From a virus: 20,140 nt of DNA. The notes under the pieces were generated by a model. It had not been told where the DNA came from. It worked only from the letters and a program-made list of their open reading frames with translations, and did no database searches. The stretch lies in IMG/VR virus record IMGVR_UViG_3300046532_002697, positions 1-20,140 of that record; one strand, 5' to 3'. Positions 13,551-20,113 of the stretch are shown here, piece after piece. Position 1 is the stretch's first letter; each line of letters begins with the position of its first letter. A program made the position numbers and the translations under genes.

Positions 13551-14096
13551 TTGGAAGTAACCGAACAGGACGTAGGTTTAGTTCACGACATGGTTCGTGA
13601 CATGGCTGCGGAACAGTTCAGGCAATTCGGAGAGACACCTCCGTTCTTCGCTGCACTAGGCAGTAAAGAACCGGAGAGGCTAGAGGAGCTTACCGAGATT
13701 GGTGGGCTACCTCTAAAGATGGAGCAACTAACGAAGGGCAAAGGTCCTGTGCTAGTTGGCTTCTATCTGGCAAGCGTACCGAAGCAGCTATGGCACGGGC
13801 TAATGTCCGCTGTCGCAGGTGATATAGACGCTACTGCTCTTGTCTTTACAAACGCAACGACTGTTGCTTTGTTCCCGAATAAAAATGGTGAAGGGGAGGA
13901 AGCTGCGCAGGAATGGTATAAGACCCACTCTGATGTGAGTGAGTACCCCGACATAGAACAAGCAGTAGTTCTAAACGTGCACTACAAAGACAAGCCCTCT
14001 GTACTAGAGGTAGCGATGGTTGATGTTGGCACAAAAGAACTAGGAGAATTTGCCGTCGAGTACGGCAGGGAAGCAGGAGGAAACATCAAGTGGTAG
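13551..14096 (+). CDS. Unknown 181-aa protein heading recombination cluster
   Basis: The start is TTG at 13551 because AGGAAGGAG (about 13534-13542) lies eight bases upstream; an earlier in-frame TTG at 13503 falls inside the inverted repeat. The product begins MEVTEQDVGLVHDMVRDMA, then FRQFGETPPFFAALG, and continues with alternating strands and helices (KGPVLVGFYLASVPKQLW; ATALVFTNATTVALFP; AVVLNVHYKDKPSVLEVAMVDVG). It is soluble, has no Cys cluster and resembles compact alpha/beta phage hypotheticals. No family can be named. It overlaps the next gene by seven bases (GTGGTAG), indicating coupled translation with 14090 and, through it, the RecT-like gene. Confidence 0.75.
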   Translation: MEVTEQDVGLVHDMVRDMAAEQFRQFGETPPFFAALGSKEPERLEELTEIGGLPLKMEQLTKGKGPVLVGFYLASVPKQLWHGLMSAVAGDIDATALVFTNATTVALFPNKNGEGEEAAQEWYKTHSDVSEYPDIEQAVVLNVHYKDKPSVLEVAMVDVGTKELGEFAVEYGREAGGNIKW

Positions 14097-14467
14097 ACCT
14101 AGCGGCACACCTTGATACTTGGGAAGGGTTGAAGCAAGAGCAACGCGACCTGAACAACGAGATCGGAACTCTTGAAATGCAGATCAGAGACTTGATGATC
14201 GAGGACGAGGCTAGCTTGAACCTAGACCACCCTAAGTGGAAGGTCACATGGCAAGGCAAGCCTGAGTGGGACGAATCTGCGCTGATGGCGTTGCGTGAGC
14301 ACTACTCACCGGAGGAGATCAAAGGGTTGAAGAACAAAGCGAAGGAACCTACCTTCGACAAGCGAAAGCTAGCGCAACTAGCTAAGTACGGCGGCGAAAT
14401 TGGCAAGATAGTCAACGGGGCTAGAGGCGACAGCCAGCCTGAGTTGAAGATTGTGAGTAAGCAATGA
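14090..14467 (+). CDS. Small coiled-coil protein coupled to RecT-like gene (125 aa)
   Basis: Translation starts at GTG 14090 after AGGAGG (14075-14080). Residues 8-40 form a coiled coil (LKQEQRDLNNEIGTLEMQI), followed by WKVTWQGKPEWDESALMAL and a basic Lys-rich tail. The sequence order (acidic coiled coil, then x-VTW-x, then a basic helix) recalls small proteins that sit beside phage exonuclease/recombinase genes, but I cannot name the family. Its stop overlaps the next start as ATGA, so it is coupled to the RecT-like gene and is likely in the same recombination function. Confidence 0.7.
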   Translation: MVDLAAHLDTWEGLKQEQRDLNNEIGTLEMQIRDLMIEDEASLNLDHPKWKVTWQGKPEWDESALMALREHYSPEEIKGLKNKAKEPTFDKRKLAQLAKYGGEIGKIVNGARGDSQPELKIVSKQ

Positions 14468-15663
14468 CGAGTAAAGAGTTCAACCCTTTTGAAGGGACAA
14501 CGCCTCAGCCTGAGCCTACACCTGAGGACGAGATCGAAGTGGTAACTGCTAACGAGATCAAGAACGATGAGGCTGAGATGGCTGAGATGTATGAAGAAGC
14601 AGGGGAAACTATGCCTGCTGTTATTCAGACAACTCAAGTACCAGCAATCCCTACGTTCACACTCTCTGATGTGATGCAGCTTGCGACTATTGCTATGGCA
14701 TCGGGGAATTTCCCTGACCTACGCAACAACGAGCAAGCAATCATTCGCATCATGGCAGGTAGAGAGCTTGGCTTGCAGCCTATGACTGCACTCCGTGACC
14801 TCTATGTGGTCGAAGGTAAGGTAGCTATGTCCAGCGGCTTGATTGCCAGCATGGTACGTAACCACCCTAAGTACGACTACCGAATCACAGCGATGGACAA
14901 TGAGCACTGCGCAATCCAGTTCTATGAAGGCGAAGCCATGATCGGGGAGTCTGACTTCTCTATGGCTGATGCTGATAAGGCTGGTATCAACAGAGGTGGC
15001 AGCGGGTGGAGTAAGTATCCACGTAACATGCTGTTCGCTAGAGCGTTGACCAACGGAGCAAGATGGTATTGCCCTGATGCTTTCGATGGTGCTGTGTATA
15101 CACCAGAAGAATTACAGCCGGTAAGCGTGTCTACGTCACCGCCTGTTAGTGGTGTTGTAACCAACGCACAGGCTTCGGTAGGGGGTTGGGAAAGTCCAGC
15201 ACCTGTTAGCTCTATCGACGCCCTTCCTCAAGCACGAAGTCCGTACCCTGTTGGACTGGGTGCTGATGAACTAAAGAACGAAACCTGTCCCGTCCACTTG
15301 AATCACCCAGCAAGTATGAGTGAAGCAAGAGGCGCACCGGTATCGTTCTTCATGAAGGGTGCTATGCGTAGCCATGCTCACCCAACTGGACCGAAAGAAG
15401 CAAGAGCTCCTTGGTGTAGCTGGCAAGCTATGGCTGATGACATCAAGGACGAAGCTGCTGATGCACTAAGCGATGCTGGCTATGCGGAGGGTGGAGAGCG
15501 AAGGTCTATGGTTGAGGCAGTCTTTGACGACCTCATTGACGTACCGTTCACCGCCTACCGAATAGCTGACTGGCAAGCAATAGCAGACTATGACTGGGCA
15601 TCAACAGGAGGTAGCGATGGCAAGTCGATTGAAGATGAAGCAGAGCAGAACACGCTGCTCTAA
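14464..15663 (+). CDS. RecT-like single-strand annealing protein with zinc-like C-terminus
   Basis: After a Pro/Glu-rich N-terminus (about 60 residues) the core resembles phage RecT-type annealing proteins: LSDVMQLATIAMASG, then IIRIMAGRELGLQPMTAL (about 90-110), VVEGKVAMSSGLIASMVR (about 118-135), and SGWSKYPRNMLFARAL (about 180-195), ending in DAFDGAVYTPEEL. Such proteins anneal complementary single strands during recombination. The C-terminus (about 275-330) has CPVH, SHAHP and APWCSW, arranged as a possible Cys/His metal site often seen at the end of similar proteins. ATGA overlap with 14090 couples it to that gene. The RecT-like call rests on recollection of the core pattern. A following 63-aa zinc-ribbon gene overlaps its last 47 bases. 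Confidence 0.68.
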   Translation: MTSKEFNPFEGTTPQPEPTPEDEIEVVTANEIKNDEAEMAEMYEEAGETMPAVIQTTQVPAIPTFTLSDVMQLATIAMASGNFPDLRNNEQAIIRIMAGRELGLQPMTALRDLYVVEGKVAMSSGLIASMVRNHPKYDYRITAMDNEHCAIQFYEGEAMIGESDFSMADADKAGINRGGSGWSKYPRNMLFARALTNGARWYCPDAFDGAVYTPEELQPVSVSTSPPVSGVVTNAQASVGGWESPAPVSSIDALPQARSPYPVGLGADELKNETCPVHLNHPASMSEARGAPVSFFMKGAMRSHAHPTGPKEARAPWCSWQAMADDIKDEAADALSDAGYAEGGERRSMVEAVFDDLIDVPFTAYRIADWQAIADYDWASTGGSDGKSIEDEAEQNTLL

Positions 15664-15808
15664 GTGCGATGCGAAGAACGGATACATGCGTAACCAAGCA
15701 CTTAGCTTGGGTAAAGAATGGGTGTGCCGTGCTTGCGGTACTGAAACCCCTATGAAGGAGACAAGCGATGGGTTTGTTACAGATACTACGGCGACAGCCG
15801 AAGAATAA
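15617..15808 (+). CDS. Zinc-ribbon small protein (63 aa)
   Basis: The ATG at 15617 has GGAGGT at 15607-15612. The product starts MASRLKMKQSRTRC and has C14-x2-C17 and C37-x2-C40 spaced by about 20 residues, the layout of a zinc ribbon, with basic residues around the first pair. The C-terminus is Thr/acid-rich. It overlaps the RecT-like gene by 47 bases and the next gene by 41 bases, in different frames. A nucleic-acid-binding role is an inference from the ribbon and basic N-terminus. Confidence 0.65.
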   Translation: MASRLKMKQSRTRCSKCDAKNGYMRNQALSLGKEWVCRACGTETPMKETSDGFVTDTTATAEE

Positions 15809-16181
15809 GTTTGATTTAGTTGAGAAAGAACTCGACGAATTAGATGTGGCTATCAAATTACTAACGAAGCAAGTTGACCAACTTGATGACCTAGTAACTA
15901 GAGAAGAAAAACTTTTGGGGTTGGGGAAACCTACCACTAAAGCAAAGGCTAAGCCAAAGCCAAAGCCTGTTGCCACTAAGAAGAAGTTCAGGAACAAGAC
16001 AGCCATAAAAGAATTGACTGACTGGTTCAACAGACGCAGTAATAAGTACCTGACTAAAGAGCAGATACAAACGATGAGCACTAGCCCTCTAAAAGGGATA
16101 CCTAACTCTACGTTTTATGAAGTGGTCAAGTCCTTTGAACGTGATAGGTCAGAGCGACCAATCAAATACAGGTTGAGATAA
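15768..16181 (+). CDS. Coiled-coil basic unknown protein (137 aa)
   Basis: The ATG at 15768 follows AAGGAGACAAGCG. The product begins MGLLQILRRQPKNKFDL. Residues 18-52 form an acidic coiled coil (LVEKELDELDVAIKLLTKQ), then a Lys/Pro/Ala linker (KAKAKPKPKPVATKKK) and a basic helical end with LTDWFNRRSNKYLTKEQIQTM-type sequence. It looks like an oligomerising DNA- or RNA-binding protein, but no family is recognised. It ends seven bases before a perfect GC hairpin. Confidence 0.65.
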   Translation: MGLLQILRRQPKNKFDLVEKELDELDVAIKLLTKQVDQLDDLVTREEKLLGLGKPTTKAKAKPKPKPVATKKKFRNKTAIKELTDWFNRRSNKYLTKEQIQTMSTSPLKGIPNSTFYEVVKSFERDRSERPIKYRLR

Positions 16182-16187
16182 GCAATA

Positions 16188-16209
16188 GCCCCCGCCTTAG
16201 GGCGGGGGC
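16188..16209 (+). terminator. Perfect GC-rich hairpin GCCCCCGCC-TTAG-GGCGGGGGC
   Basis: Nine-base-pair stem with a TTAG loop (16197-16200). No T-run follows; instead AAAGAAGGAGA provides the ribosome-binding site of the next gene. It could be a weak terminator or a 3'-end/processing element within one operon. Confidence 0.55.
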
Positions 16210-16229
16210 AAAGAAGGAGATCAACGACA

Positions 16230-16610
16230 ATGACAATGAGAAGCTACGCTAGTAAAAGAAATAATCTAGCTAACAGAAGATCAGTTATAGCTGCGATGCG
16301 GAAACCTACGTGGCAAGAACATATAGACGATGCCACTAATACAGCACCGTACGGTATCCGATGGGGCAGAACTGCGAAGGGTTCTAGTACCCACATCATG
16401 GATTTCAACAAGTACCGAAATGAATGGATGGAACGCTGTTCCAAAACGAACCAAGCACAGGTTCTTCCTGCCAACGTGTACCTCAAAGCTAAGATTTGCA
16501 ATAGCTGTACCCAATGGCTACGAGGTGACGAAGAGCGTGCATATAAAGCTGACTGGAAACACTACACAGACCCTGCAACGGGTCGAACTAAGAGAGAGAA
16601 GCATAACTAA
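16230..16610 (+). CDS. Unknown basic protein with one CxxC (126 aa)
   Basis: The ATG at 16230 has AAGGAGA nine bases upstream. The product begins MTMRSYASKRNNLANRRSV, is basic throughout and has ICNSCTQWLRGDEE near residue 90, a single CxxC pair that could be half of a zinc site. It ends in a Lys/Arg-rich TGRTKREKHN. The stop TAA overlaps the next start as TAATG. No family is recognised; small basic Cys-containing proteins are typical of this cluster. Confidence 0.65.
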   Translation: MTMRSYASKRNNLANRRSVIAAMRKPTWQEHIDDATNTAPYGIRWGRTAKGSSTHIMDFNKYRNEWMERCSKTNQAQVLPANVYLKAKICNSCTQWLRGDEERAYKADWKHYTDPATGRTKREKHN

Positions 16611-16789
16611 TGGAAGAAATAACTAAGCTGGTAGCACACTACCGTAAGAAGGCTATTGGTATTAGGTCTGCTATGTCCCGTGAAGGGGTAGCACAATCAG
16701 CAATGATGCTGCTGTCAGTACGGGCAGCAGCCTATGAAGATGTAGCTGCCGACCTTGAAGCGTTCGTAGAGGAAAGCAATGACAACTAA
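16610..16789 (+). CDS. Small helical protein (59 aa)
   Basis: The TAATG overlap gives the start. The product begins MEEITKLVAHYRKKAIGIR and is an amphipathic helical hairpin: a basic N-terminal helix and an Ala/acidic C-terminal helix (VRAAAYEDVAADLEAFVEE). It overlaps the next gene by 11 bases. It has the look of a small phage regulatory or adaptor protein; no function is inferred. Confidence 0.6.
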   Translation: MEEITKLVAHYRKKAIGIRSAMSREGVAQSAMMLLSVRAAAYEDVAADLEAFVEESNDN

Positions 16790-17078
16790 AGAACACATTC
16801 ACCACTGGCTATGCGAGCCACCGAACGGTGAGTGGGCAGCCGCAGTATGTAAGCATTGCGGTGAGGAGTCTAAGTTTCGCAACAGTCCTGAACACGTAAC
16901 AGCGTGGCAAAGGCGAGCTAATATCGAGAAGGGACATGGCTTGAGCAAGAGTCAGCTAAAGACTGCGCTGGATAAGAAGGGCGAGCTGATGCCTGACTAC
17001 CCACGTGAGCTTGAAAACGATATAACAAAGAAGGAACGAGTAGATGCTAAGCAAAGCACAGCTAAAGGTACGCAATAG
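16779..17078 (+). CDS. Small Cys/His protein (99 aa)
   Basis: The product begins MTTKEHIHHWLCEPPNGEW and has H8, H9, C12 and C24-x2-C27 (VCKHCG), a likely zinc site, then a charged helical tail ending DAKQSTAKGTQ. Small proteins starting with a His-Trp-Cys stretch and CxxC are common phage hypotheticals. It overlaps the preceding gene by 11 bases and the next by 35. No further function can be assigned. Confidence 0.65.
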   Translation: MTTKEHIHHWLCEPPNGEWAAAVCKHCGEESKFRNSPEHVTAWQRRANIEKGHGLSKSQLKTALDKKGELMPDYPRELENDITKKERVDAKQSTAKGTQ

Positions 17079-17580
17079 AGAGATCGTCAAACAGCTAAGG
17101 GAAACTAGTGACGATGGTAAGTTTCGCCATACCTATCAGACCATCGGTGATTTATGGGGCATAACCCGTGAGCGTGTTAGGCAGATCGGGAAGATGGGTG
17201 GCAATGCTAATCGGAATGATGCCCTCAAAGAACGAAACCAAATCACACGTGACTCTGCACCCAAGTGTGCAATAGAGCATTGCTCTAACAAGGTGAAGGT
17301 TCTTGAAACAGCTACCGTCACATACTCTACTACTGGTAGGTGCGCAGACCACGGCAGGGACGTAGTGCTTATCACCTGTGCTGAGTGTGGCAAGCAAACA
17401 GAGCGTGAAAGCTATCAAGTTCGCAGCGACCACAAGAAAAATAAGCTTCGCACCAAGCCTCAAACACAGTGGTTCTGTGACAACCACTGTCAGGGTAAGT
17501 TCATCGGCAGAGAGTACGGCTTTATTGCACACCCTGAGAACGCTATGTATTCGAAAGAGCTTGCAGATGCACTGGAGTAG
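17044..17580 (+). CDS. Sigma-region-4-like HTH plus zinc-finger DNA-binding protein
   Basis: The 178-residue product begins MLSKAQLKVRNREIVK. Residues 30-52 read TYQTIGDLWGITRERVRQIG, the pattern of the region-4 helix-turn-helix of sigma70-family factors, which reads -35 boxes. The C-terminal part has several Cys/His groups: KCAIEHCSNK, CADHG, ITCAECGK and WFCDNHCQGK, probably two zinc sites. There is no region 2, so it is not a complete sigma factor. It could be a transcription regulator or anti-repressor acting on the phage promoters. The gene lies within the overlapping small-gene run leading to the RuvC-like resolvase. Confidence 0.7.
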   Translation: MLSKAQLKVRNREIVKQLRETSDDGKFRHTYQTIGDLWGITRERVRQIGKMGGNANRNDALKERNQITRDSAPKCAIEHCSNKVKVLETATVTYSTTGRCADHGRDVVLITCAECGKQTERESYQVRSDHKKNKLRTKPQTQWFCDNHCQGKFIGREYGFIAHPENAMYSKELADALE

Positions 17581-17779
17581 GTACTACTCAGCTATCTGTC
17601 GTGTTGGTGACTACTATGCCAACCAGCACGACGATTGCAGCATCGCTAAGTGTAAGTGTGAGTGCCATCAGGAGGTACAAAACAATGGGAACAATCCTAG
17701 CAATAGACCCCGGCACAGTGAAGTCGGGGTGGTGCGTGATGGAGCAGGACGGTACAGTCAACGAGTTCGGGTGGACTGA
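17567..17779 (+). CDS. Overlapping small Cys-rich protein (70 aa)
   Basis: From ATG 17567 the frame reads MHWSRYYSAICRVGDYY, then DDCSIAKCKCECHQEV, a compact CxxxxCxCxCH motif, and a less structured C-terminus. It overlaps the end of the HTH gene by 14 bases and the RuvC-like gene by 95 bases. The Cys cluster, placed before the overlap, looks real; a shorter product cannot be excluded. AAAGAGC is a weak ribosome-binding site. Confidence 0.4.
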   Translation: MHWSRYYSAICRVGDYYANQHDDCSIAKCKCECHQEVQNNGNNPSNRPRHSEVGVVRDGAGRYSQRVRVD

Positions 17780-18251
17780 CAACGACGACCTGTTAGAGAG
17801 GGTCATTAGCAGTCGGAAAATAAACCTTGTGCTAGAGGACATCTCTAACTACGGTATGGCTGTCGGTCGTGACACTTTTGAAACGGTGAAGTGGCTTGGC
17901 AGGTTTGATAGGAAGCGTGAGCATACTTACATCACCCGACCTACCATCAAGGCTGCACTGTGTAATACAGTGAAGGCTACTGATGCTAACGTGAGGCAAG
18001 CGGTGATCGACAGGTATGGCGGTGACGCTGTGGCTATCGGTGGCAAGAAGTGCATCAACTGTAAGGGGAAGGGCTGGACTGGTAGAGATCACGACGCTTG
18101 TGAGTTCTGCCACTGTCATGGCTGGAAGCAAGGTGGCTGCGGCACGGAGACACACAAAGGGCAGCTGTATGGTGTGAGCAGTCACGTATGGTCTGCGATA
18201 GCACTAGGGCTGACGTACTTAGATCAGGAGAAGGAAGCAAGCAACATCTAA
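17685..18251 (+). CDS. RuvC-like resolvase with inserted DnaJ-type zinc knuckle
   Basis: I choose ATG 17685 because GGAGGT (17671-17676) lies eight bases upstream and the N-terminal strand MGTILAIDPGTVKSG is then complete. D8 (AIDPGxxxSG), E51 (LVLEDIS) and the late GVSSHVWSAIALGL (H167) correspond to the acidic/His sites of RuvC-like RNase H-fold nucleases that cut Holliday junctions. Between them, residues 123-152 contain CINCKGKG, then CEFCHCHG and GCG: a DnaJ-type CxxCxGxG knuckle inserted in the fold. The H in place of a final Asp and the insertion are notable. It fits the RecT-like gene as a recombination/branch-processing partner. The 188-residue length is close to RuvC's usual 170-180 plus the insertion. 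Confidence 0.85.
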   Translation: MGTILAIDPGTVKSGWCVMEQDGTVNEFGWTDNDDLLERVISSRKINLVLEDISNYGMAVGRDTFETVKWLGRFDRKREHTYITRPTIKAALCNTVKATDANVRQAVIDRYGGDAVAIGGKKCINCKGKGWTGRDHDACEFCHCHGWKQGGCGTETHKGQLYGVSSHVWSAIALGLTYLDQEKEASNI

Positions 18252-18256
18252 CAACG

Positions 18257-18512
18257 GCGGGGAGTTTGCATAGGCAGGGCTAAATTTTGTCCTGCACCAG
18301 TAGCCTTGATTCAGTCGCAGGACTGATGAGCATAAAGGGTTAACTACGCATCCTACTCCTTTCGCTGGTAGAGCATATGGCGTGTAAAACGTAGTGAATT
18401 AGACCCAGCACTGGCAGTCTGTGTTACACATCGGTAGCATGGCGGGGTTCTCGTCTCCCCCTCATAAAGTTGCACCGCTAAAGGTACGTGCGAGTCGTAC
18501 CTGCTCCCCGCC
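18257..18512 (+). ncRNA. Possible structured RNA closed by a 9-bp stem
   Basis: GGCGGGGAG (18257-18265) is the exact complement of CTCCCCGCC (18504-18512), which would close a 256-nt region that has no convincing gene. Inside are GCAGGGC/GTCCTGC with an 8-base loop, CAGTC-GCAG-GACTG, TGTG-TTA-CACA, GGGG/CCCC and AGGTACG-TGCGAGT-CGTACCT. The latter's 7-base loop resembles a tRNA T-loop. It is not a tRNA, and hallmark motifs of RNase P RNA or tmRNA are absent. The RNA could lie in the operon's mRNA between the RuvC-like gene and the small 18537 gene. Confidence 0.4.
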
Positions 18513-18536
18513 AATCTAACCACAAGGAAGAACAGT

Positions 18537-18704
18537 ATGCCGATCACCGCAACTTGCAAGCACGGTCAGAAAATAGAGAGTAACTACGGCAACAACAACC
18601 ACATGTGCAGCGGCACTGTTATCCGCTGGAAGGTGTGGGGTGTAAGCGGCAGATACCTAGAAGAGTGTGAGTGCTACTGCCACGCTAGCACTGGTCACAA
18701 ATAA
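18537..18704 (+). CDS. Small Cys-rich protein (55 aa)
   Basis: The ATG at 18537 follows AAGGAAGAACAGT. The product begins MPITATCKHGQKIESNYGN, has HMCSGT and ends LEECECYCHASTGHK: five Cys and four His in 55 residues, a likely zinc site. The CECYCH ending echoes the CKCECH of the 17567 protein. Its 3' end overlaps the end of the opposing 18685-18774 gene by 20 bases. Confidence 0.6.
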   Translation: MPITATCKHGQKIESNYGNNNHMCSGTVIRWKVWGVSGRYLEECECYCHASTGHK

Positions 18705-18774
18705 AAATACCGAACCACAGCACAGTTGCATAGACTAGTGCTAGCCACACTACTGGCATCCACCCTCTCATCAT
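18685..18774 (-). CDS. Tiny membrane protein at the end of the tatC operon (29 aa)
   Basis: The product MMRGWMPVVWLALVYATVLW continues FGIFICDQC: essentially one transmembrane helix. The ATG at 18774 overlaps the TGA of the previous tiny membrane gene (TGATG). It is the last member of the minus-strand tatC operon and converges on the plus-strand 18537 gene. Such proteins are easily missed but the chain of overlapping starts and stops supports it. Role unknown. Confidence 0.45.
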   Translation of the reverse strand: MMRGWMPVVWLALVYATVLWFGIFICDQC

Positions 18775-18860
18775 CGCAGCAGCCACACAGCAAGCGTCAC
18801 AGTGACCCAGACAGCCATAGCAATACGGTTCGTCCACTTGTTGTGTATGAAGCCCTTCAT
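18771..18860 (-). CDS. Tiny membrane protein directly after tatC (29 aa)
   Basis: The product MKGFIHNKWTNRIAMAVWVT continues VTLAVWLLR, a basic N-terminus and a single hydrophobic helix. Its ATG overlaps the tatC stop as TAATG, so it is translationally coupled to tatC, and its own stop overlaps the next start as TGATG. The basic N-terminus predicts the helix has its amino end in the cytoplasm. It could be a regulator of TatC or a lysis-type peptide; neither is shown. Confidence 0.5.
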   Translation of the reverse strand: MKGFIHNKWTNRIAMAVWVTVTLAVWLLR

Positions 18861-19714
18861 TAGAACTTGTTGTTGTCCTTGAACTTGTTGCGAATCTTGT
18901 GAACCATCACAACAGGTCGGCTCACGACCCACGCTAGTAATACCTGCCCTTTCTCAACCATAGGCAGGTCAGCAAAGTAGTTCCCCTCTTCTCTGTGCGT
19001 AAGCCAGCTAGCAAGCAACCCTATTTCATATAGCATCAACATCGGGATGGCTACGAGCAGGGTAAGAGTCCCGTCTAGTGACGGGGTGATAAGGGCAGCG
19101 AAGATAAAGGCTGTCGGGATAACCCACTTGCGTAGCGTACTAGCCCTTGCATATGAGACAAGCCTGAACCTAGCCAGCAACTGCATCACAACAGGCAGCT
19201 CAAACGACACACCTATCCAGAAGATCAACGACAGTAGTAGGGCTAGGTACTCAGTGAGCAAGATTACTGGGATGGCTACGCCTTCACCAAACGTCAGCAA
19301 GAACTGCAAACTCACCGGCATCATCACCCAGAACACGAACGATGCACCTAGCAAAAACATTCCGATGGACAGGGCTGTGTACGTTGTTACAAACAGCCAG
19401 AAGCGTCGGGGAACGAAGGGCTTGAGCATACTTAGTATGCCCACGATCAACACAGGTAGTGCTAGAACCTGCCCACCCTTCATAGACAGGCTCAGCGTAG
19501 CCCCGAACATATCTGGGACACCTGTGAATATGGGTAAGCCTCCCTCGAAGGGGGATAGCTTGTCTTCTGCGGGGGCAAGCAGGAAAGCAAACACCTCTGG
19601 ATGCCACCAAAAGGTAGCACCTGCCCCAATACTCCAGACTAAGATCGTAAGGAATACAGTGTTCCGAAACCGCTGACCGAACTTATACCCCCGCTCGTAA
19701 GCGGAGAGACTCAA
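18860..19714 (-). CDS. tatC: Divergent TatC-family translocase subunit
   Basis: The 284-residue polytopic protein begins at TTG. It has six hydrophobic segments (about 19-37, 80-97, 105-140, 148-180, 198-210 and 216-238), as in TatC. Family marks in the second half are clear: GASFVFWVMMPVSLQFL (about 123-139), IGVSFELPVV with E172, LRKWVIPTAFIFAALITP, TPSLD (210-214) and PMLMLYEIG (224-232). By hand alignment to E. coli TatC, the N-terminal HLxELRxR motif is replaced by YKFGQRFRN and the HERR motif by FVPRR (101-104). Both twin-arginine-binding glutamates therefore appear lost. TatC is the signal-peptide receptor of the Tat pathway, so this phage copy may have an altered ligand. It is three bases downstream of a tiny membrane gene and overlaps another by TAATG. 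Confidence 0.88.
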   Translation of the reverse strand: MSLSAYERGYKFGQRFRNTVFLTILVWSIGAGATFWWHPEVFAFLLAPAEDKLSPFEGGLPIFTGVPDMFGATLSLSMKGGQVLALPVLIVGILSMLKPFVPRRFWLFVTTYTALSIGMFLLGASFVFWVMMPVSLQFLLTFGEGVAIPVILLTEYLALLLSLIFWIGVSFELPVVMQLLARFRLVSYARASTLRKWVIPTAFIFAALITPSLDGTLTLLVAIPMLMLYEIGLLASWLTHREEGNYFADLPMVEKGQVLLAWVVSRPVVMVHKIRNKFKDNNKF

Positions 19715-19717
19715 AAG

Positions 19718-19840
19718 CTATGCGCCTTTGTCGGTCTTATCTTTACTCTTTGTACCGCTCATCATTCCGTTGATTGCTGTGTAACCTAGTACAGCTATGG
19801 CAATAACGGCGATGCCGATAATGATTGGGTCGTTTGGCAT
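19718..19840 (-). CDS. Tiny membrane protein upstream of tatC (40 aa)
   Basis: The product MPNDPIIIGIAVIAIAVLGY continues TAINGMMSGTKSKDKTDKGA: one transmembrane helix (about 5-19), a short hinge and a soluble charged tail, the outline of a miniature TatA/TatE. It lacks the conserved FG hinge of TatA and its amphipathic helix is short, so the assignment is speculative. AAGAGGG precedes the ATG. Its stop lies three bases before tatC's TTG start, making coupling likely. Confidence 0.6.
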   Translation of the reverse strand: MPNDPIIIGIAVIAIAVLGYTAINGMMSGTKSKDKTDKGA

Positions 19841-19851
19841 ATAGAGCCCTC

Positions 19852-19956
19852 TTATTTTTTCTTGATGCTCCCTATGTTGAGAACACCTAACTTGTTTATC
19901 TTACCGAAAATATTTCGGCGAACACTAATAACTGAACCATCAAAGCTCTTCATCAT
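19852..19956 (-). CDS. Small basic protein (34 aa)
   Basis: The product reads MMKSFDGSVISVRRNIFGKI then NKLGVLNIGSIKKK, strongly basic and without a membrane segment. AAGAGG lies immediately before the first ATG, so the second ATG at 19953 may be used. The start overlaps the 19940-20113 gene by 17 bases. A twin-Arg pair in SVRRNIFG is present but no hydrophobic region follows. Confidence 0.4.
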   Translation of the reverse strand: MMKSFDGSVISVRRNIFGKINKLGVLNIGSIKKK

Positions 19957-20113
19957 CCCTCTTGTGTTTATCAGAGTGAACACTGTTACGAAATATTATT
20001 CCCTCAACAGTGTTACCTAATTCAAAGCGAGCGATCTTCACAGCTTGAACAACCGTGGCTGCCCCAACGATTGAACCGATGAAGTACTTGAGCATCCAGC
20101 CGAGCGGGTGCAT
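19940..20113 (-). CDS. Small membrane-associated protein (57 aa)
   Basis: The product begins MHPLGWMLKYFIGSIVGAAT, with one moderately hydrophobic helix (about 8-24), followed by a charged soluble tail ending SDKHKRDDEEL. The ATG overlaps the stop of the partial upstream frame as TAATG. It is an upstream member of the operon leading to tatC. Its charged tail and single span resemble small phage membrane proteins, but no function is assigned. Confidence 0.5.
   Translation of the reverse strand: MHPLGWMLKYFIGSIVGAATVVQAVKIARFELGNTVEGIIFRNSVHSDKHKRDDEEL

Noticed and set aside
18314-18340. CTGATGAG resembling a hammerhead ribozyme core
   Set aside because: No CGAAA partner or correctly placed stem II and cleavage triplet follow.
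19047-19676. Plus-strand 209-codon frame opposite tatC
   Set aside because: Antisense to a clear membrane protein; composition (Ser/Thr/Asn-rich) is that of a mirror of hydrophobic codons.
19852-19956. SVRRNIFG as a twin-arginine signal peptide
   Set aside because: No hydrophobic region follows the twin Arg, so it cannot be a Tat signal.
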